From NCBI RefSeq assembly GCF_000282115.1, contig NZ_AKJY01000101.1, forward strand, positions 16,114 through 80,113: a DNA stretch of 64,000 bases, read 5' to 3'. The DNA comes from Chryseobacterium populi (GTDB lineage: Bacteria > Bacteroidota > Bacteroidia > Flavobacteriales > Weeksellaceae). Under the pieces are notes generated by a model. The model ran no database searches and was not told where the DNA came from. It saw only the letters and a program-made list of their open reading frames with translations. Below, piece after piece: positions 8,841 through 17,800 of the stretch (positions within the stretch are counted from its first letter, which is position 1; the number at the start of each line of letters is the position of its first letter). Made by a program: the position numbers and the translations under genes.

Positions 8841-8876
8841 CAAAAGTAGAAATTAGTTCAGAACTAAACGAACAAA
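8841..8876 (-). promoter_or_regulatory. Promoter and operator of the efflux operon
   Basis: The -7 box TACTTTTG reads on the minus strand at 8848-8841, with a possible TTTG at 8876-8873 (24-nt spacing, slightly long). TTAGTTC-A-GAACTAA (8853-8867) is a perfect dyad inside the spacer, where a bound repressor would block polymerase. Confidence 0.75.
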
Positions 8877-8940
8877 GATGATAGAGTTTATAAATATACG
8901 CTGTTTTAAAAATTCAATGGAAAGCGATTTAACTTTTTGC

Positions 8941-9456
8941 TCAAATTATAATCTTCTCAAATGCTTTTCTGACTCCGCCGGCCAAAACCACTTCACCGCA
9001 GTAAGAATATCCTTTGCTTTCAAGGATTTTCAGCATGGCAATATTATCATAGTTGGTATCCACTTTGATGCTCTGGATTCCTTTCGATTTTGTAAACTCT
9101 TCTATAAGGTCAAAAAGTTTCTTTACTAATCCCCGGCCTGCAAATTTTTCATCCACGGCAACCCTGTGAACCACAACAAACTCGCCATTGCTCAGCCATT
9201 CACCTTCTATTGTACTGTAAGCAGGCTCATCATTTAAAATTAAAGCAGCAAATACCGCCACTTCATCATCTACTGTAAGCACATATCCAAAACCTTTTGC
9301 AATATCACTTTCTACGGTATTCATGTTGGGATATCCGTTCTGCCATTGAGTGCTGCCATCTTTTCTTCTTCTTTCGATAGACTGTTGTATAATTTCCCAG
9401 ATGATATTCCGGTCTTCAATTTCGGCTTTCCTTAATTTAATTTCTGCTGAATCCAT
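8941..9456 (-). CDS. GNAT-family N-acetyltransferase
   Basis: A 171-residue GNAT protein. The acetyl-CoA binding segment VHRVAVDEKFAGRGLVKKLFDLIEEF carries the R/Q-x-x-G-x-G/A pattern as KFAGRGL, and YDNIAMLKILESKGYSYCGEV is the typical C-terminal helix and strand. The N-terminal RKAEIEDRNIIWEIIQQSIERR is also characteristic. It stands between the efflux operon and a terminator at 9477-9510, and no good -7 box is seen immediately upstream, so it may depend on a weak promoter or read-through. Substrate unknown. Confidence 0.88.
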   Translation of the reverse strand: MDSAEIKLRKAEIEDRNIIWEIIQQSIERRRKDGSTQWQNGYPNMNTVESDIAKGFGYVLTVDDEVAVFAALILNDEPAYSTIEGEWLSNGEFVVVHRVAVDEKFAGRGLVKKLFDLIEEFTKSKGIQSIKVDTNYDNIAMLKILESKGYSYCGEVVLAGGVRKAFEKIII

Positions 9457-9476
9457 GTTTTCTTCTCAAATTAAAA

Positions 9477-9510
9477 AACCGAAAACTAATTAAAAAATTA
9501 ATTTTCGGTT
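9477..9510 (-). terminator. Terminator after the DUF2007 gene
   Basis: The stem AACCGAAAA / TTTTCGGTT encloses an AT-only loop and is followed by T residues on the minus strand. It separates the DUF2007 gene from the downstream GNAT gene. Confidence 0.8.
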
Positions 9511-9543
9511 CGAAGTAGTAAAATTTAAAATTATGAAATTTTT

Positions 9544-9774
9544 TTATTGATTTTCACTTTGTTGAAGATAAGCATCGATCACTTCAAAAGCTCTCTTCTC
9601 GTCGTTCAAATCTACCATAACTTTCAGACCTGTTGCCGTTGGCGTAGTTGTAAAAGTCAGATAATTATTTTCAACGTTGTTTGTAATTTGGGCATCATCT
9701 AATTTAGACTTGATCAATTGAATTTCTGAAGGATTATCACTTTCAAAAACTGATACTCGCGTACTTCTTTCCAT
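9544..9774 (-). CDS. Small DUF2007-type protein
   Basis: A 76-residue cytoplasmic protein matching the DUF2007 pattern: VSVFESDNPSEIQLIKSKLDDAQITNNVENN at the front and ATGLKVMVDLNDEKRAFEVIDAYLQ at the back, a ferredoxin-like fold in which a short peptide may be sensed (family description; function unproven). It has its own -7 box TAATTTTG on the minus strand (9823-9816) and its own terminator, so it is likely a single-gene unit despite lying downstream of the lysine genes. Confidence 0.82.
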   Translation of the reverse strand: MERSTRVSVFESDNPSEIQLIKSKLDDAQITNNVENNYLTFTTTPTATGLKVMVDLNDEKRAFEVIDAYLQQSENQ

Positions 9775-9836
9775 ATTTTATCCTTTTTGAATATCTAAAT
9801 ATAGATTTTTTTTTCCAAAATTACAAATCCTGAGTT

Positions 9837-11162
9837 TTAAATTTTGTTAATAGTGTTTTCAATTTTGTCTAAAGCAAGCTGAATTTCTTCTTTTGAAACA
9901 TTCAGGTGCGGTCTGAAACGAAGTGACTGATCACCGCATCCAAGGATAATGAGACCATCGTTAAAAAGCTCATTTCTTACATAATCCCTTTGCTCTCCCG
10001 ATGGCAAATCTATCGCACACATCAACCCTCTTCCTCTTGCATTGGAAATTTTGTCAGGATATTTCTGAGCCAGGTTTTGTAAACCATTTAATAAATATTC
10101 TCCGACAACCCTGGCATTCTCCACCAGGTTTTCTTTTTCGATAATTTCCATCACCAATTGGAAACGGAGCATATCAATAAAGTTTCCTCCAAAGGTAGAA
10201 TTAATCCTTGAGCTTTCTCTGAAAACATTATTCGGAATTTCATCGAATTTCTCTTTATTGGCTAAAACACCGCAAACCTGAGTTTTTTTTCCGAAAGAAA
10301 TAATATCAGGTTTTGCACTGAAATGTTGGAAAGCCCACATTTTTCCTGTGATTCCTATTCCGGTCTGCACTTCATCAAAGATCAGCAATATTTCATTCTG
10401 ATCACAAACTTTTCTTAATTCAACAAAAAACTCATCTCTGAAATGATTGTCTCCACCTTCAGCCTGGATGGGTTCAATGATGATACAGGCCACTTTATCA
10501 GGATTTGAAAGGATAGCTTCTTCAATGTGCAGTAAAGCCATTCTTTCGTTTTTAATCGTTTCTTCTAAATTTCCTTCTGTAATGGGGAAATTCAGCTTCG
10601 GATTAAGGATTCTCGGCCATTCAAACATTGGGAAATATTGATATTTTCTCGGATCTGAAGTGTTTGTTAAGCTTAAAGTATAACCACTTCTTCCATGGAA
10701 TGCCTGTCTGAAATGAATACAGATTCCGGCTTCAGTCTGAAGTTCTTTTTCAAAATTCTTACGGGTTTTCCAGTCGAAGCATGCTTTCATCGCATTCTCA
10801 ACCCCCAGAGTTCCGCCTTCGATAAAAAAGGCATATTGCAATTCTTCAGGAATAACCACTCTTTCAAAAACCTCCAGAAAATGGGCATATTCTTCTGAAT
10901 ATACGTCTGCCAGTGTTGGCTTATTGACAGCCATTTTGCCTAGCCAAGCAGATTTTTCAACAATATAAGGGTGATTGTACCCTACAGATCCGGATCCGAA
11001 CATTGAAAACATGTCTAAAAATTCTCTGTCAGTAAGCTTATCGTAAAGCCATGAACCATGAGATTTTTCAATATCCATTACGAAATCGAAACCGTCTGCG
11101 AGAACGTGTTTTCCTATTGTTTCTTTTACCTTATTTGCCTGTATATCTAATGTGTGTTCCAT
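9837..11162 (-). CDS. lat: L-lysine 6-aminotransferase
   Basis: A 441-residue class-III PLP aminotransferase that moves the epsilon amino group of lysine to 2-oxoglutarate, giving 2-aminoadipate 6-semialdehyde (which cyclises to piperideine-6-carboxylate) and glutamate. The PLP aspartate is in LLIFDEVQTGIGITGKMWAF, and the PLP lysine is one of Lys292-Lys293 in ISFGKKTQVCG, a sequence specific to this subfamily rather than to ornithine aminotransferases. ACIIIEPIQAEGGDNHF is also diagnostic. It follows the ALDH7 gene in the same direction after 80 nt, so the two steps of lysine-to-aminoadipate conversion are co-encoded. Confidence 0.93.
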   Translation of the reverse strand: MEHTLDIQANKVKETIGKHVLADGFDFVMDIEKSHGSWLYDKLTDREFLDMFSMFGSGSVGYNHPYIVEKSAWLGKMAVNKPTLADVYSEEYAHFLEVFERVVIPEELQYAFFIEGGTLGVENAMKACFDWKTRKNFEKELQTEAGICIHFRQAFHGRSGYTLSLTNTSDPRKYQYFPMFEWPRILNPKLNFPITEGNLEETIKNERMALLHIEEAILSNPDKVACIIIEPIQAEGGDNHFRDEFFVELRKVCDQNEILLIFDEVQTGIGITGKMWAFQHFSAKPDIISFGKKTQVCGVLANKEKFDEIPNNVFRESSRINSTFGGNFIDMLRFQLVMEIIEKENLVENARVVGEYLLNGLQNLAQKYPDKISNARGRGLMCAIDLPSGEQRDYVRNELFNDGLIILGCGDQSLRFRPHLNVSKEEIQLALDKIENTINKI

Positions 11163-11170
11163 ATTTTTGT

Positions 11171-11205
11171 GATTGAAAGATTAAAGACTGAAAAATCAAG
11201 AGATT
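11171..11205. repeat. Degenerate seven-base periodic tract
   Basis: About five loosely matching heptamers (GATTGAA, AGATTAA, AGACTGA, AAAATCA, AGAGATT) lie between the ALDH7 and lat genes. It is weaker than the tracts at 3951 and 26242, but in the same kind of location. Confidence 0.4.
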
Positions 11206-11242
11206 CAATTTTCCAATCTTTAATTGAGTTAAATGTTTAGTT

Positions 11243-12793
11243 TTAAAGATCAAATTTAATTCCCTGTGCTAAAGGAAGATTGGTTGTATAATTGATAGTA
11301 TTCGTTTGTCTTCTCATATAATACTTCCAGACATCCGAGCCTGATTCTCTTCCGCCACCGGTTTCTTTTTCTCCTCCGAAAGCGCCACCGATTTCAGCTC
11401 CTGAAGTTCCGATGTTTACATTGGCAATTCCACAATCTGAGCCTGCATGAGAAAGGAATAATTCAGCTTCTCTTAGGTTTTGTGTCATGATCGCAGACGA
11501 TAATCCCTGAGGTACATCATTCTGGATTGCGATCGCTTCATCCAATGTTTTGTATTTGATCAGATATAGAATGGGTGCAAAAGTCTCATGCTGAACAATC
11601 TCATATGAATTTTTCACTTCGGCAATACATGGCTTTACGTAGCATCCGGACTCATAGTCTTTGCCACTTAAAGTCCCCCCTTCCACGATGAATTTTCCAC
11701 CTTCTTTTTTACATTTTTTGATAGCCTCTTCATATTGGTTTACGGCATCGGTATCAATAAGCGGTCCTACATGATTGTTTTCATCCAGCGGGTTTCCGAT
11801 TTTTAACTGTCCATACGCTTTTACCAGTCTTGTTTTTACTTCATTATAAACACTTTCATGAATGATCAGTCTTCTGGTAGAAGTACATCTCTGCCCTGCT
11901 GTTCCTACTGCTCCGAAAACAGCACCGATGATAGACATATCAATATCCGCATCTTTAGAAATGATGATGGCATTGTTTCCTCCTAATTCAAGGATTGATT
12001 TTCCGAATCTTTCAGCTACTTTGGAAGAAACCATTCTTCCGACTCTTGTAGAACCCGTGAAAGAAACCAAAGAAACACGTTTATCATCTACTAACTTCTG
12101 CCCGATCTCATGGTCGGAAACCAATACACTTGAGATTCCCTCTGAAAGATTATTGTCTTTTAGCACTTCAGCCATGATATTCTGACATGCAATGGCACAA
12201 AGTGGTGTTTTTTCTGATGGTTTCCAGATGGTAACGTTACCACAGATCCATGATAAAGCTGTATTCCATGCCCAAACGGCAACAGGAAAGTTAAATGCTG
12301 TGATGATTCCAACAATTCCAAGCGGATGGTATTGTTCATACATTCTGTGCCCTGGTCTTTCAGAATGCATCGTGTAGCCATGAAGCTGCCTTGAAAGTCC
12401 TACAGCAAAGTCGCAGATATCGATCATTTCCTGAACCTCTCCTAAACCTTCCTGCAATGATTTGCCCATTTCATAAGAAACAAGCTTTCCTAAATCATCT
12501 TTATATTCTCTTAATTTTAATCCTAGCTGTCTTACCAGTTCTCCTCTTTTGGGAGCAGGAATCAATCTGAATTCCTGAAATGCTTTCTGAGCAGATTCAA
12601 TTACCTTGTCATAATCACTTTCCCCGGAAGTCTTAATCTTAGCGATCAATTTTCCATCTACGGGAGAAAAACTTTCTATGGTTTTTCCTGAAGCAAAATA
12701 CTTCCCACCTGTAGAGGTTCCTTTATTTTCATTCTTAATACCCAGATTTTTGAGGCTTTTTTCAATCCCAAAATCCTTTACTTTTTTAGACAT
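11243..12793 (-). CDS. amaB: ALDH7-family aminoadipate semialdehyde / piperideine-6-carboxylate dehydrogenase
   Basis: A 516-residue NAD-dependent aldehyde dehydrogenase of the antiquitin (ALDH7) type. The catalytic cysteine is Cys303 in GTAGQRCTSTRRL and the general-base glutamate is in SILELGGNNAIII; the C-terminus QTNTINYTTNLPLAQGIKFDL is the ALDH7 signature. It oxidises 2-aminoadipate 6-semialdehyde to 2-aminoadipate, the step after lysine 6-aminotransferase, whose gene is immediately downstream. The adjacency makes the specific assignment much stronger than for an isolated ALDH. No genes for the fate of aminoadipate are in the window. Confidence 0.92.
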   Translation of the reverse strand: MSKKVKDFGIEKSLKNLGIKNENKGTSTGGKYFASGKTIESFSPVDGKLIAKIKTSGESDYDKVIESAQKAFQEFRLIPAPKRGELVRQLGLKLREYKDDLGKLVSYEMGKSLQEGLGEVQEMIDICDFAVGLSRQLHGYTMHSERPGHRMYEQYHPLGIVGIITAFNFPVAVWAWNTALSWICGNVTIWKPSEKTPLCAIACQNIMAEVLKDNNLSEGISSVLVSDHEIGQKLVDDKRVSLVSFTGSTRVGRMVSSKVAERFGKSILELGGNNAIIISKDADIDMSIIGAVFGAVGTAGQRCTSTRRLIIHESVYNEVKTRLVKAYGQLKIGNPLDENNHVGPLIDTDAVNQYEEAIKKCKKEGGKFIVEGGTLSGKDYESGCYVKPCIAEVKNSYEIVQHETFAPILYLIKYKTLDEAIAIQNDVPQGLSSAIMTQNLREAELFLSHAGSDCGIANVNIGTSGAEIGGAFGGEKETGGGRESGSDVWKYYMRRQTNTINYTTNLPLAQGIKFDL

Positions 12794-12871
12794 AAATGTT
12801 ACTTTTCGTTTATGCTAAAGATAAAAATATTATGTGAATCCCAAAATTTTAATTTTTAAGTTTGTTTTTTA

Positions 12872-12902
12872 TTTGGACTAATTATAAACATGCTTATCTT
12901 TG
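12872..12902 (+). promoter_or_regulatory. Consensus promoter of the 49-residue membrane protein
   Basis: TTTG (12872-12875), 19 nt, TATCTTTG (12895-12902): an exact TTTG-N19-TAnnTTTG. The expected start near 12909 lies after an in-frame ATG at 12890, which rules out that ATG and favours 12929. Confidence 0.85.
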
Positions 12903-12928
12903 TACTAGTAATTTTTTTAATTTCAGAA

Positions 12929-13078
12929 ATGGAAAATCCACAGGAAAATAATTCAAAGTTTAAAAAATGGTTTAAACGTGTCGGCTGGGCCGGATTTGCT
13001 TTTTTTACCATTAAAGGTTTAATTTGGCTTGTTATATTCTACTTCGGGGCAGATACGCTTCAAAGTTGTATTAAATAA
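12929..13078 (+). CDS. Tiny single-pass membrane protein
   Basis: A 49-residue protein: a charged, hydrophilic front (MENPQENNSKFKKWFKR), then a hydrophobic helix VGWAGFAFFTIKGLIWLVIFYFG, then a short tail. A longer frame starting at 12890 is excluded because its ATG lies inside the promoter. It has its own consensus promoter and its own terminator, so it is a genuine monocistronic gene. It is divergent from the lysine genes. No function can be assigned; the positive residues before the helix suggest the N-terminus is cytoplasmic. Confidence 0.75.
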   Translation: MENPQENNSKFKKWFKRVGWAGFAFFTIKGLIWLVIFYFGADTLQSCIK

Positions 13079-13079
13079 A

Positions 13080-13103
13080 AAAGCAGAGAATTTCCTCTGC
13101 TTT
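13080..13103 (+). terminator. Terminator of the tiny membrane protein gene
   Basis: Stem AAAGCAGAG / CTCTGCTTT, 6-nt loop, followed by CTTTTTT. It begins immediately after the stop codon. Confidence 0.88.
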
Positions 13104-13274
13104 CTTTTTTGGACAAGGTTTAACTGAATTATTTTTTCGTCTCCTTCCTTCTTCTTATTATTAAAAATCTTTTGAACTTGTTATCTCAATTATATTGTTT
13201 TTATTTTTTAATATTAACAAAACAATAGAGCCAACCGGTTACAAAACTATCTTTTTACATCTTTCCATATAAAG

Positions 13275-13463
13275 CTATTCATTCTTTTTTCTTCCCGATT
13301 CCACCAGTTTTTGATGCAACAAATATTCGATCTGACCGTTCACACTTCTGAATTCATCATTTGCCCATTTCTCCAGAAGCTTATACGTACTTTCATCTAT
13401 TCTTATAACGAAGGATTTTTTGCCTTTATTCTCAGGTGATCTTGGAGTTTTTTCAGATTTCAT
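13275..13463 (-). CDS. Arc/MetJ-like ribbon-helix-helix protein
   Basis: A 62-residue protein. The core KKSFVIRIDESTYKLLEKWANDEFRSVNGQIEYLLHQKLVES has the ribbon (KSFVIRI) and two helices of Arc-type RHH DNA-binding domains, preceded by a basic Lys/Pro-rich tail. RHH proteins bind DNA as dimers and usually autoregulate. It lies about 350 nt downstream of the SPFH gene on the same strand; there is no toxin-like partner next to it, so a toxin-antitoxin role is not supported. Confidence 0.8.
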   Translation of the reverse strand: MKSEKTPRSPENKGKKSFVIRIDESTYKLLEKWANDEFRSVNGQIEYLLHQKLVESGRKKNE

Positions 13464-13816
13464 TTTCTTGATTTTTAATAATTTATTTTAGCAGGAAGCT
13501 TAAAAGTCTTTCACCGCAATAAATTTTTTCATTAATTCCCCGTTGTACATTTTTGAATCCTGGTATTTCGGAAATCAGTGAAACGCCTTTGTTTATCCTG
13601 GTTTAAAGAAGTTAAATCAATTCTTCGTCTTTCTTTGCGCTTATAATCACAAGGCTAAATAAGTTTTTTTTGAATAAAACAATTTTTAATAAAGATAAAC
13701 AAGGCATTTTGTTTAAAAAAGTAAAACAAAAAAACACATCTAATTAATTATCAGTTAATTAATTTTTATTTCAAAATATACAACTGATTATTAACTTTTG
13801 TTTTAAATTTCAGGTC
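13464..13816. other. Intergenic region with a dispersed-repeat copy
   Basis: 353 nt between the SPFH and RHH genes. Positions 13559-13597 (minus) resemble repeats at 53953-53989 and 56629-56668. One minus-strand frame through this copy is open for 39 codons to a TAA near 13487 (containing KGVSLISEIPGFKNVQR) but has no start codon, so a gene remnant is possible. Nothing else is supported. Confidence 0.5.
13559..13597 (-). repeat. Dispersed intergenic repeat, divergent copy
   Basis: The minus strand reads GATAAACAAAGGCGTTTC then ACTGATTTCCGAAATAC. By eye, about 29 of 35 positions match the copy at 56629-56668. Confidence 0.5.
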
Positions 13817-14683
13817 TTAGTTGTAGAGTGTCCCTGCATTTAGAATCGGGGTAGCCGCTTTTTCCCCGCAAAGCACCACCATTAAATTGCTTACCATTGC
13901 CGCTTTTCTTTCATCATCCAGCTCAACGATATTTTCTTCAGATAGTTTTTTCAAAGCCAGATCAACCATTCCTACAGCACCTTCCACAATTTTTGTTCTT
14001 GCCGCAACAATGGCCGTAGCCTGTTGTCTCTGAAGCATTGCTCCTGCAATTTCGGATGCATAGGCAAGGTGTGAAATTCTCGCCTCCTGAATAACAATTC
14101 CTGCTTTTGAAAGACGGTCGGTAAGTTCCTGCTCCAAAATAGAGTTGATCTTATCTCCACCTTCCCTTAAGGTAATCGGAGCATGGTCATCTTCTAAATT
14201 GTCATACGGAAAGCTCATTGCCAGATGACGTACCGCAGCTTCACTCTGCATTTTTACAAAATCCGAATAACGCTCTACATCAAAAGCAGCCTTATAGGTA
14301 TCTCCTACTTTCCAAACGATTACCACTGCAATTTCTATAGGATTCCCCATTTTATCATTCACCTTCAAAGTCTGTCCCTGTAAGTTTTCAGAACGGAGCG
14401 AAATTTTTTGTGAAGAATATAAAGGATTGATAAAAAACAGTCCGTTATCTTTTACTGTTCCTACATACTTTCCAAAGAAGTTTAATACTCTTGAATGATT
14501 AGGCTGAATAATCATCAATCCCTTCAGGAAAAAAAACGATGATAAAAAGCAAATCAAGGCTAATACAACGAAAGTGATATTTTGATCTACTCCATTTATA
14601 AATAAATAAACTGAGGCTGCAAACAGGATTAAACAAATAACCAGTGTAATGTAGCCGGACATAGGCTTTAAGATTTTTTCCAT
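13817..14683 (-). CDS. SPFH/Band-7 domain membrane protein
   Basis: A 288-residue protein with two closely spaced N-terminal membrane helices (YITLVICLILFAASVYLFING and FVVLALICFLSSFFFLKGL), then an SPFH domain at about residues 55-210 (VLNFFGKYVGTVKDNGLFFINPLYSSQKISLRSENLQ; VERYSDFVKMQSEAAVRHLAMSF; LTDRLSKAGIVIQEARISHLAYA). These proteins oligomerise into membrane scaffolds related to stomatin and prohibitin. The helical tail (AAMLQRQQATAIVAARTKIVEGAVGMVDLALKKL) fits. It is downstream of ccsBA but separated by a terminator. The specific role is unknown. Confidence 0.9.
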   Translation of the reverse strand: MEKILKPMSGYITLVICLILFAASVYLFINGVDQNITFVVLALICFLSSFFFLKGLMIIQPNHSRVLNFFGKYVGTVKDNGLFFINPLYSSQKISLRSENLQGQTLKVNDKMGNPIEIAVVIVWKVGDTYKAAFDVERYSDFVKMQSEAAVRHLAMSFPYDNLEDDHAPITLREGGDKINSILEQELTDRLSKAGIVIQEARISHLAYASEIAGAMLQRQQATAIVAARTKIVEGAVGMVDLALKKLSEENIVELDDERKAAMVSNLMVVLCGEKAATPILNAGTLYN

Positions 14684-14789
14684 AGATATAAAGTTTTATG
14701 TGATATTATTTTGATATCATAAAGATATGTATATTTTTTAAAGCGGCAATTTTTTAATAGGATTATTTCTTAATTAACTTGACAATAAA

Positions 14790-14817
14790 AAATCCCGGAA
14801 AATAACTCCCGGGATTT
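14790..14817 (-). terminator. Terminator after ccsBA
   Basis: A 9-bp stem AAATCCCGG / CCGGGATTT, T-rich on the minus-strand exit side, 23 nt beyond the ccsBA stop. Confidence 0.88.
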
Positions 14818-14839
14818 GTTTTTTTATAAGGTATCGCAT

Positions 14840-17800
14840 TTATTTTTTATTCAGTTGCTTAAACTTAAAGTAAGAAACAGCTGACAAAGCAATCATAGTT
14901 GAAATTCCGATGTACACCCAAGCCGGAACCGGAACCGGATCTCCTGCTGCGTAAGAGTGAAGTCCGCTTAAGTAATAGTTTACTCCGAAATACGTCATTA
15001 CCATTGAACAGAAAGCAAACATGGTTGCCACATGGAACGCCCATCTGCTTCTCAATCCCGGAACCAGTCTCATGTGCAAAACAAAAGCATAAACCATAAT
15101 GGAAATAAAAGCCCATGTTTCTTTCGGGTCCCAGCTCCAGTATCTTCCCCATGATTCATTAGCCCAGATCCCACCAAGGAAGTTTCCTACGGTTAATGCG
15201 AAAAGCCCGATGGTAAGAGACATTTCAGAAACGATCGCCAATTCTTTTAAAGTAGTATCGTGGTGTAATTTATAAGCCGGCTTATTTGAGATAATAAAGA
15301 ACACCAATGAAATAACTGCAATAATCATCGATAAGGCAAAGAAACCGTAACTTGATGTGATGATGGCAACGTGTACGATCAGCCAGTATGATTTTAATAC
15401 CGGAACCAATGGCGTAATCTGAGGATCAAGAGCTGAACCTCCGTGTGCAAATCCCATCATGATAACAGCCACCATAAATCCTGCCGCAGGAATTAATGCA
15501 TTTGCATTTCTGTATAACAATAACCCGGCAGAAATCCCTACCCATGAGATGAAAATAATAGCTTCATAACCATTACTCCAAGGGGCATGGCCTGAAATAT
15601 ACCATCTTGCCACCAATCCAAGGAAATGAAATAGATATCCTACCAATCCTAAAACGATAATAACTTTAATGGTTTTATTTAAAATTTTGTTGGGTTTGAA
15701 CAATTCAACAAAACCTAAGATCAATAATAGCCCACCGATTATGGTATAGAAAATTAATAATTTGAAATTGATATTCACTTTATTCATGAAAACTTCCAAA
15801 TCAACTTTAGATTTTGACGGTACTACGCTTTTCCCCCATTTCTGCTGATAATCTGAAAGCTTCACCAGCTCAGCATCCGCTTTGCTCCAGTCTCCCGATT
15901 TCTGAGCTGCCAAAGCCTCGGCAAAATAAGGCCCCATAACCTGCTGAGACTCCATGTCCGGTTCAAACTTCTGATCCAGCCATGAATGCCATGTGTGGTT
16001 GGCATCATTTTTTACAGGTACAATTCTCATAAACTGGCCACTGAAAAACTCATTAAAGATCTGAACTCTTTCGTTTACAGAAATAATTTCTTTATCATAA
16101 TTGGTCTGTTCAGACGGTTTCTTACGGAAAGCTATATTGTAATCATGTTCCAAGATATACGTAAGGTTTCCATTTGCATCAGCCGGAAAAAGGTTCATTA
16201 ATGAAGTATATCCTTCATCATTCGCCTTGGTCTTCTTCATGAGTTCATCTCCGCCTTTAGTTCCTACTTTAATAATCGGAACCATCGTCCAGCTTGGTGT
16301 ATCTGTATTAATAGATAAGAACCATTGGTTGGCTGAAAGAGATTTTCCGTCGGTTCCTTTAAACTCATCTTTTTTGTATAACTTTCTTAAAACATCAAGA
16401 GCTTCAGTATTGATCGGAACAATTCTTCCCTCAAAATTCTGTACCAGAAGATACCCGAATTTATCTGCATGCTCTTTGCTTATTTTATTTCTGCCAATAA
16501 TTTCATCTGCAGAAATCATTCTCATTTTAGTCAGTGGCTGAGCCAGAGAATTCTGTTGCGGTGCCGCCTGAGGTTGGGTTTGCGTTGTTCCCATTTCCGG
16601 AGCTGCATCATGGGTATGCCCATCTCCTTCTACATGAATGTGTTCCCGGCTTCCGTCTGTTGTTCCATGTGTTTCGATTTTCTGAGCGCTTAATCCTAAG
16701 CTTAAAAGCAATAAAACAACCGTTGCCGTTTTCTTTTTGCTAACGTTGGTAAGCAATTTATTCAGCTTCCAGAAGTGAGTTCCTTTCCAGAAGAAAATAA
16801 AGAACATTCCTCCAAACAGCAATGTATACCCTATGTAAGAGATCAGAGTTCCCCAATAATCATGGTTTACAGAAAGTACGGTCCCCATTCTGTCCGGATC
16901 AAAACTGGCCTGGAAGAAACGGTATCCACCGTGATTAAGAACATTATTCATATAAATTTTATAAGGCGTTTCTTTTCCGCCGTCAATTATTTTCACATGG
17001 CTCTCATAAGCGCTTGGAGATGAACTTCCCGGGTATGTTTCCATCACAAAATCGTCCAGCTTTAATGCAAAAGGTGTATTGTAAACTTTAGGACCAAATC
17101 CCACCATAATATTCAATCCATCCATCGTTACCTGTTTGTAGGCATTCGGATTTCCTTTTTCTACAGATAAGTCTACCAGTTGCTTTGTTTTTGGCCCCTG
17201 AATTTCAACAGTCAGCATGTCTGGAACAGCCTGGTCTTTCTTTCTGTCACCTTCAAAAGCCAATAGTTTTCCTTTTTTAAGACCTTCAGGTACCACTAGC
17301 TTCAGTTCGTTGATACTGTATAAACTTCTCAAAACCAAAGGCTGGAATTCATCTTTTTTAGTATTTCCTGTTGCCTGTGTAGCCATCGTCATAAAACTTG
17401 CATCTACAGGTGTTTTAATCAATAATTTTCCACCTTCATTTTTAAACTCAACAGCTCCTTCAATTGCTCTGTTGAAAGTCACCAGTGTTCCGTTGATCGA
17501 TTTTGTTTCACCCGGCTTGATATAAATATTCTGTCTTCCGGTTTGTCCTGTTGATACCAGATGCAAGTATTCAGCACCATTGGCATCAGCAATTAAGCTG
17601 TCTTTTTTTCTCTGAACATATTCTTTTGCCACAACCTTTACTTCTTTCCCATGAAAATCATAAGTGGCATTAAAATCTTTATGCAAAGGTGACATCAGGT
17701 AAGGAACATCCTGATAATTAAGAACATCACCCTTTTCTTCAATCTGAATCTTAAAGAAGTTCTTATCTGTTACAATTTCATTGGAAGTTTCCCCTTCCCT

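Noticed and set aside
12890..12928. Longer start for the tiny membrane protein
   Set aside because: The ATG at 12890 lies within the promoter, before the predicted transcription start.
13275..13463. Antitoxin of a toxin-antitoxin pair
   Set aside because: RHH fold alone is not enough; there is no small toxin-like gene adjacent on the same strand.
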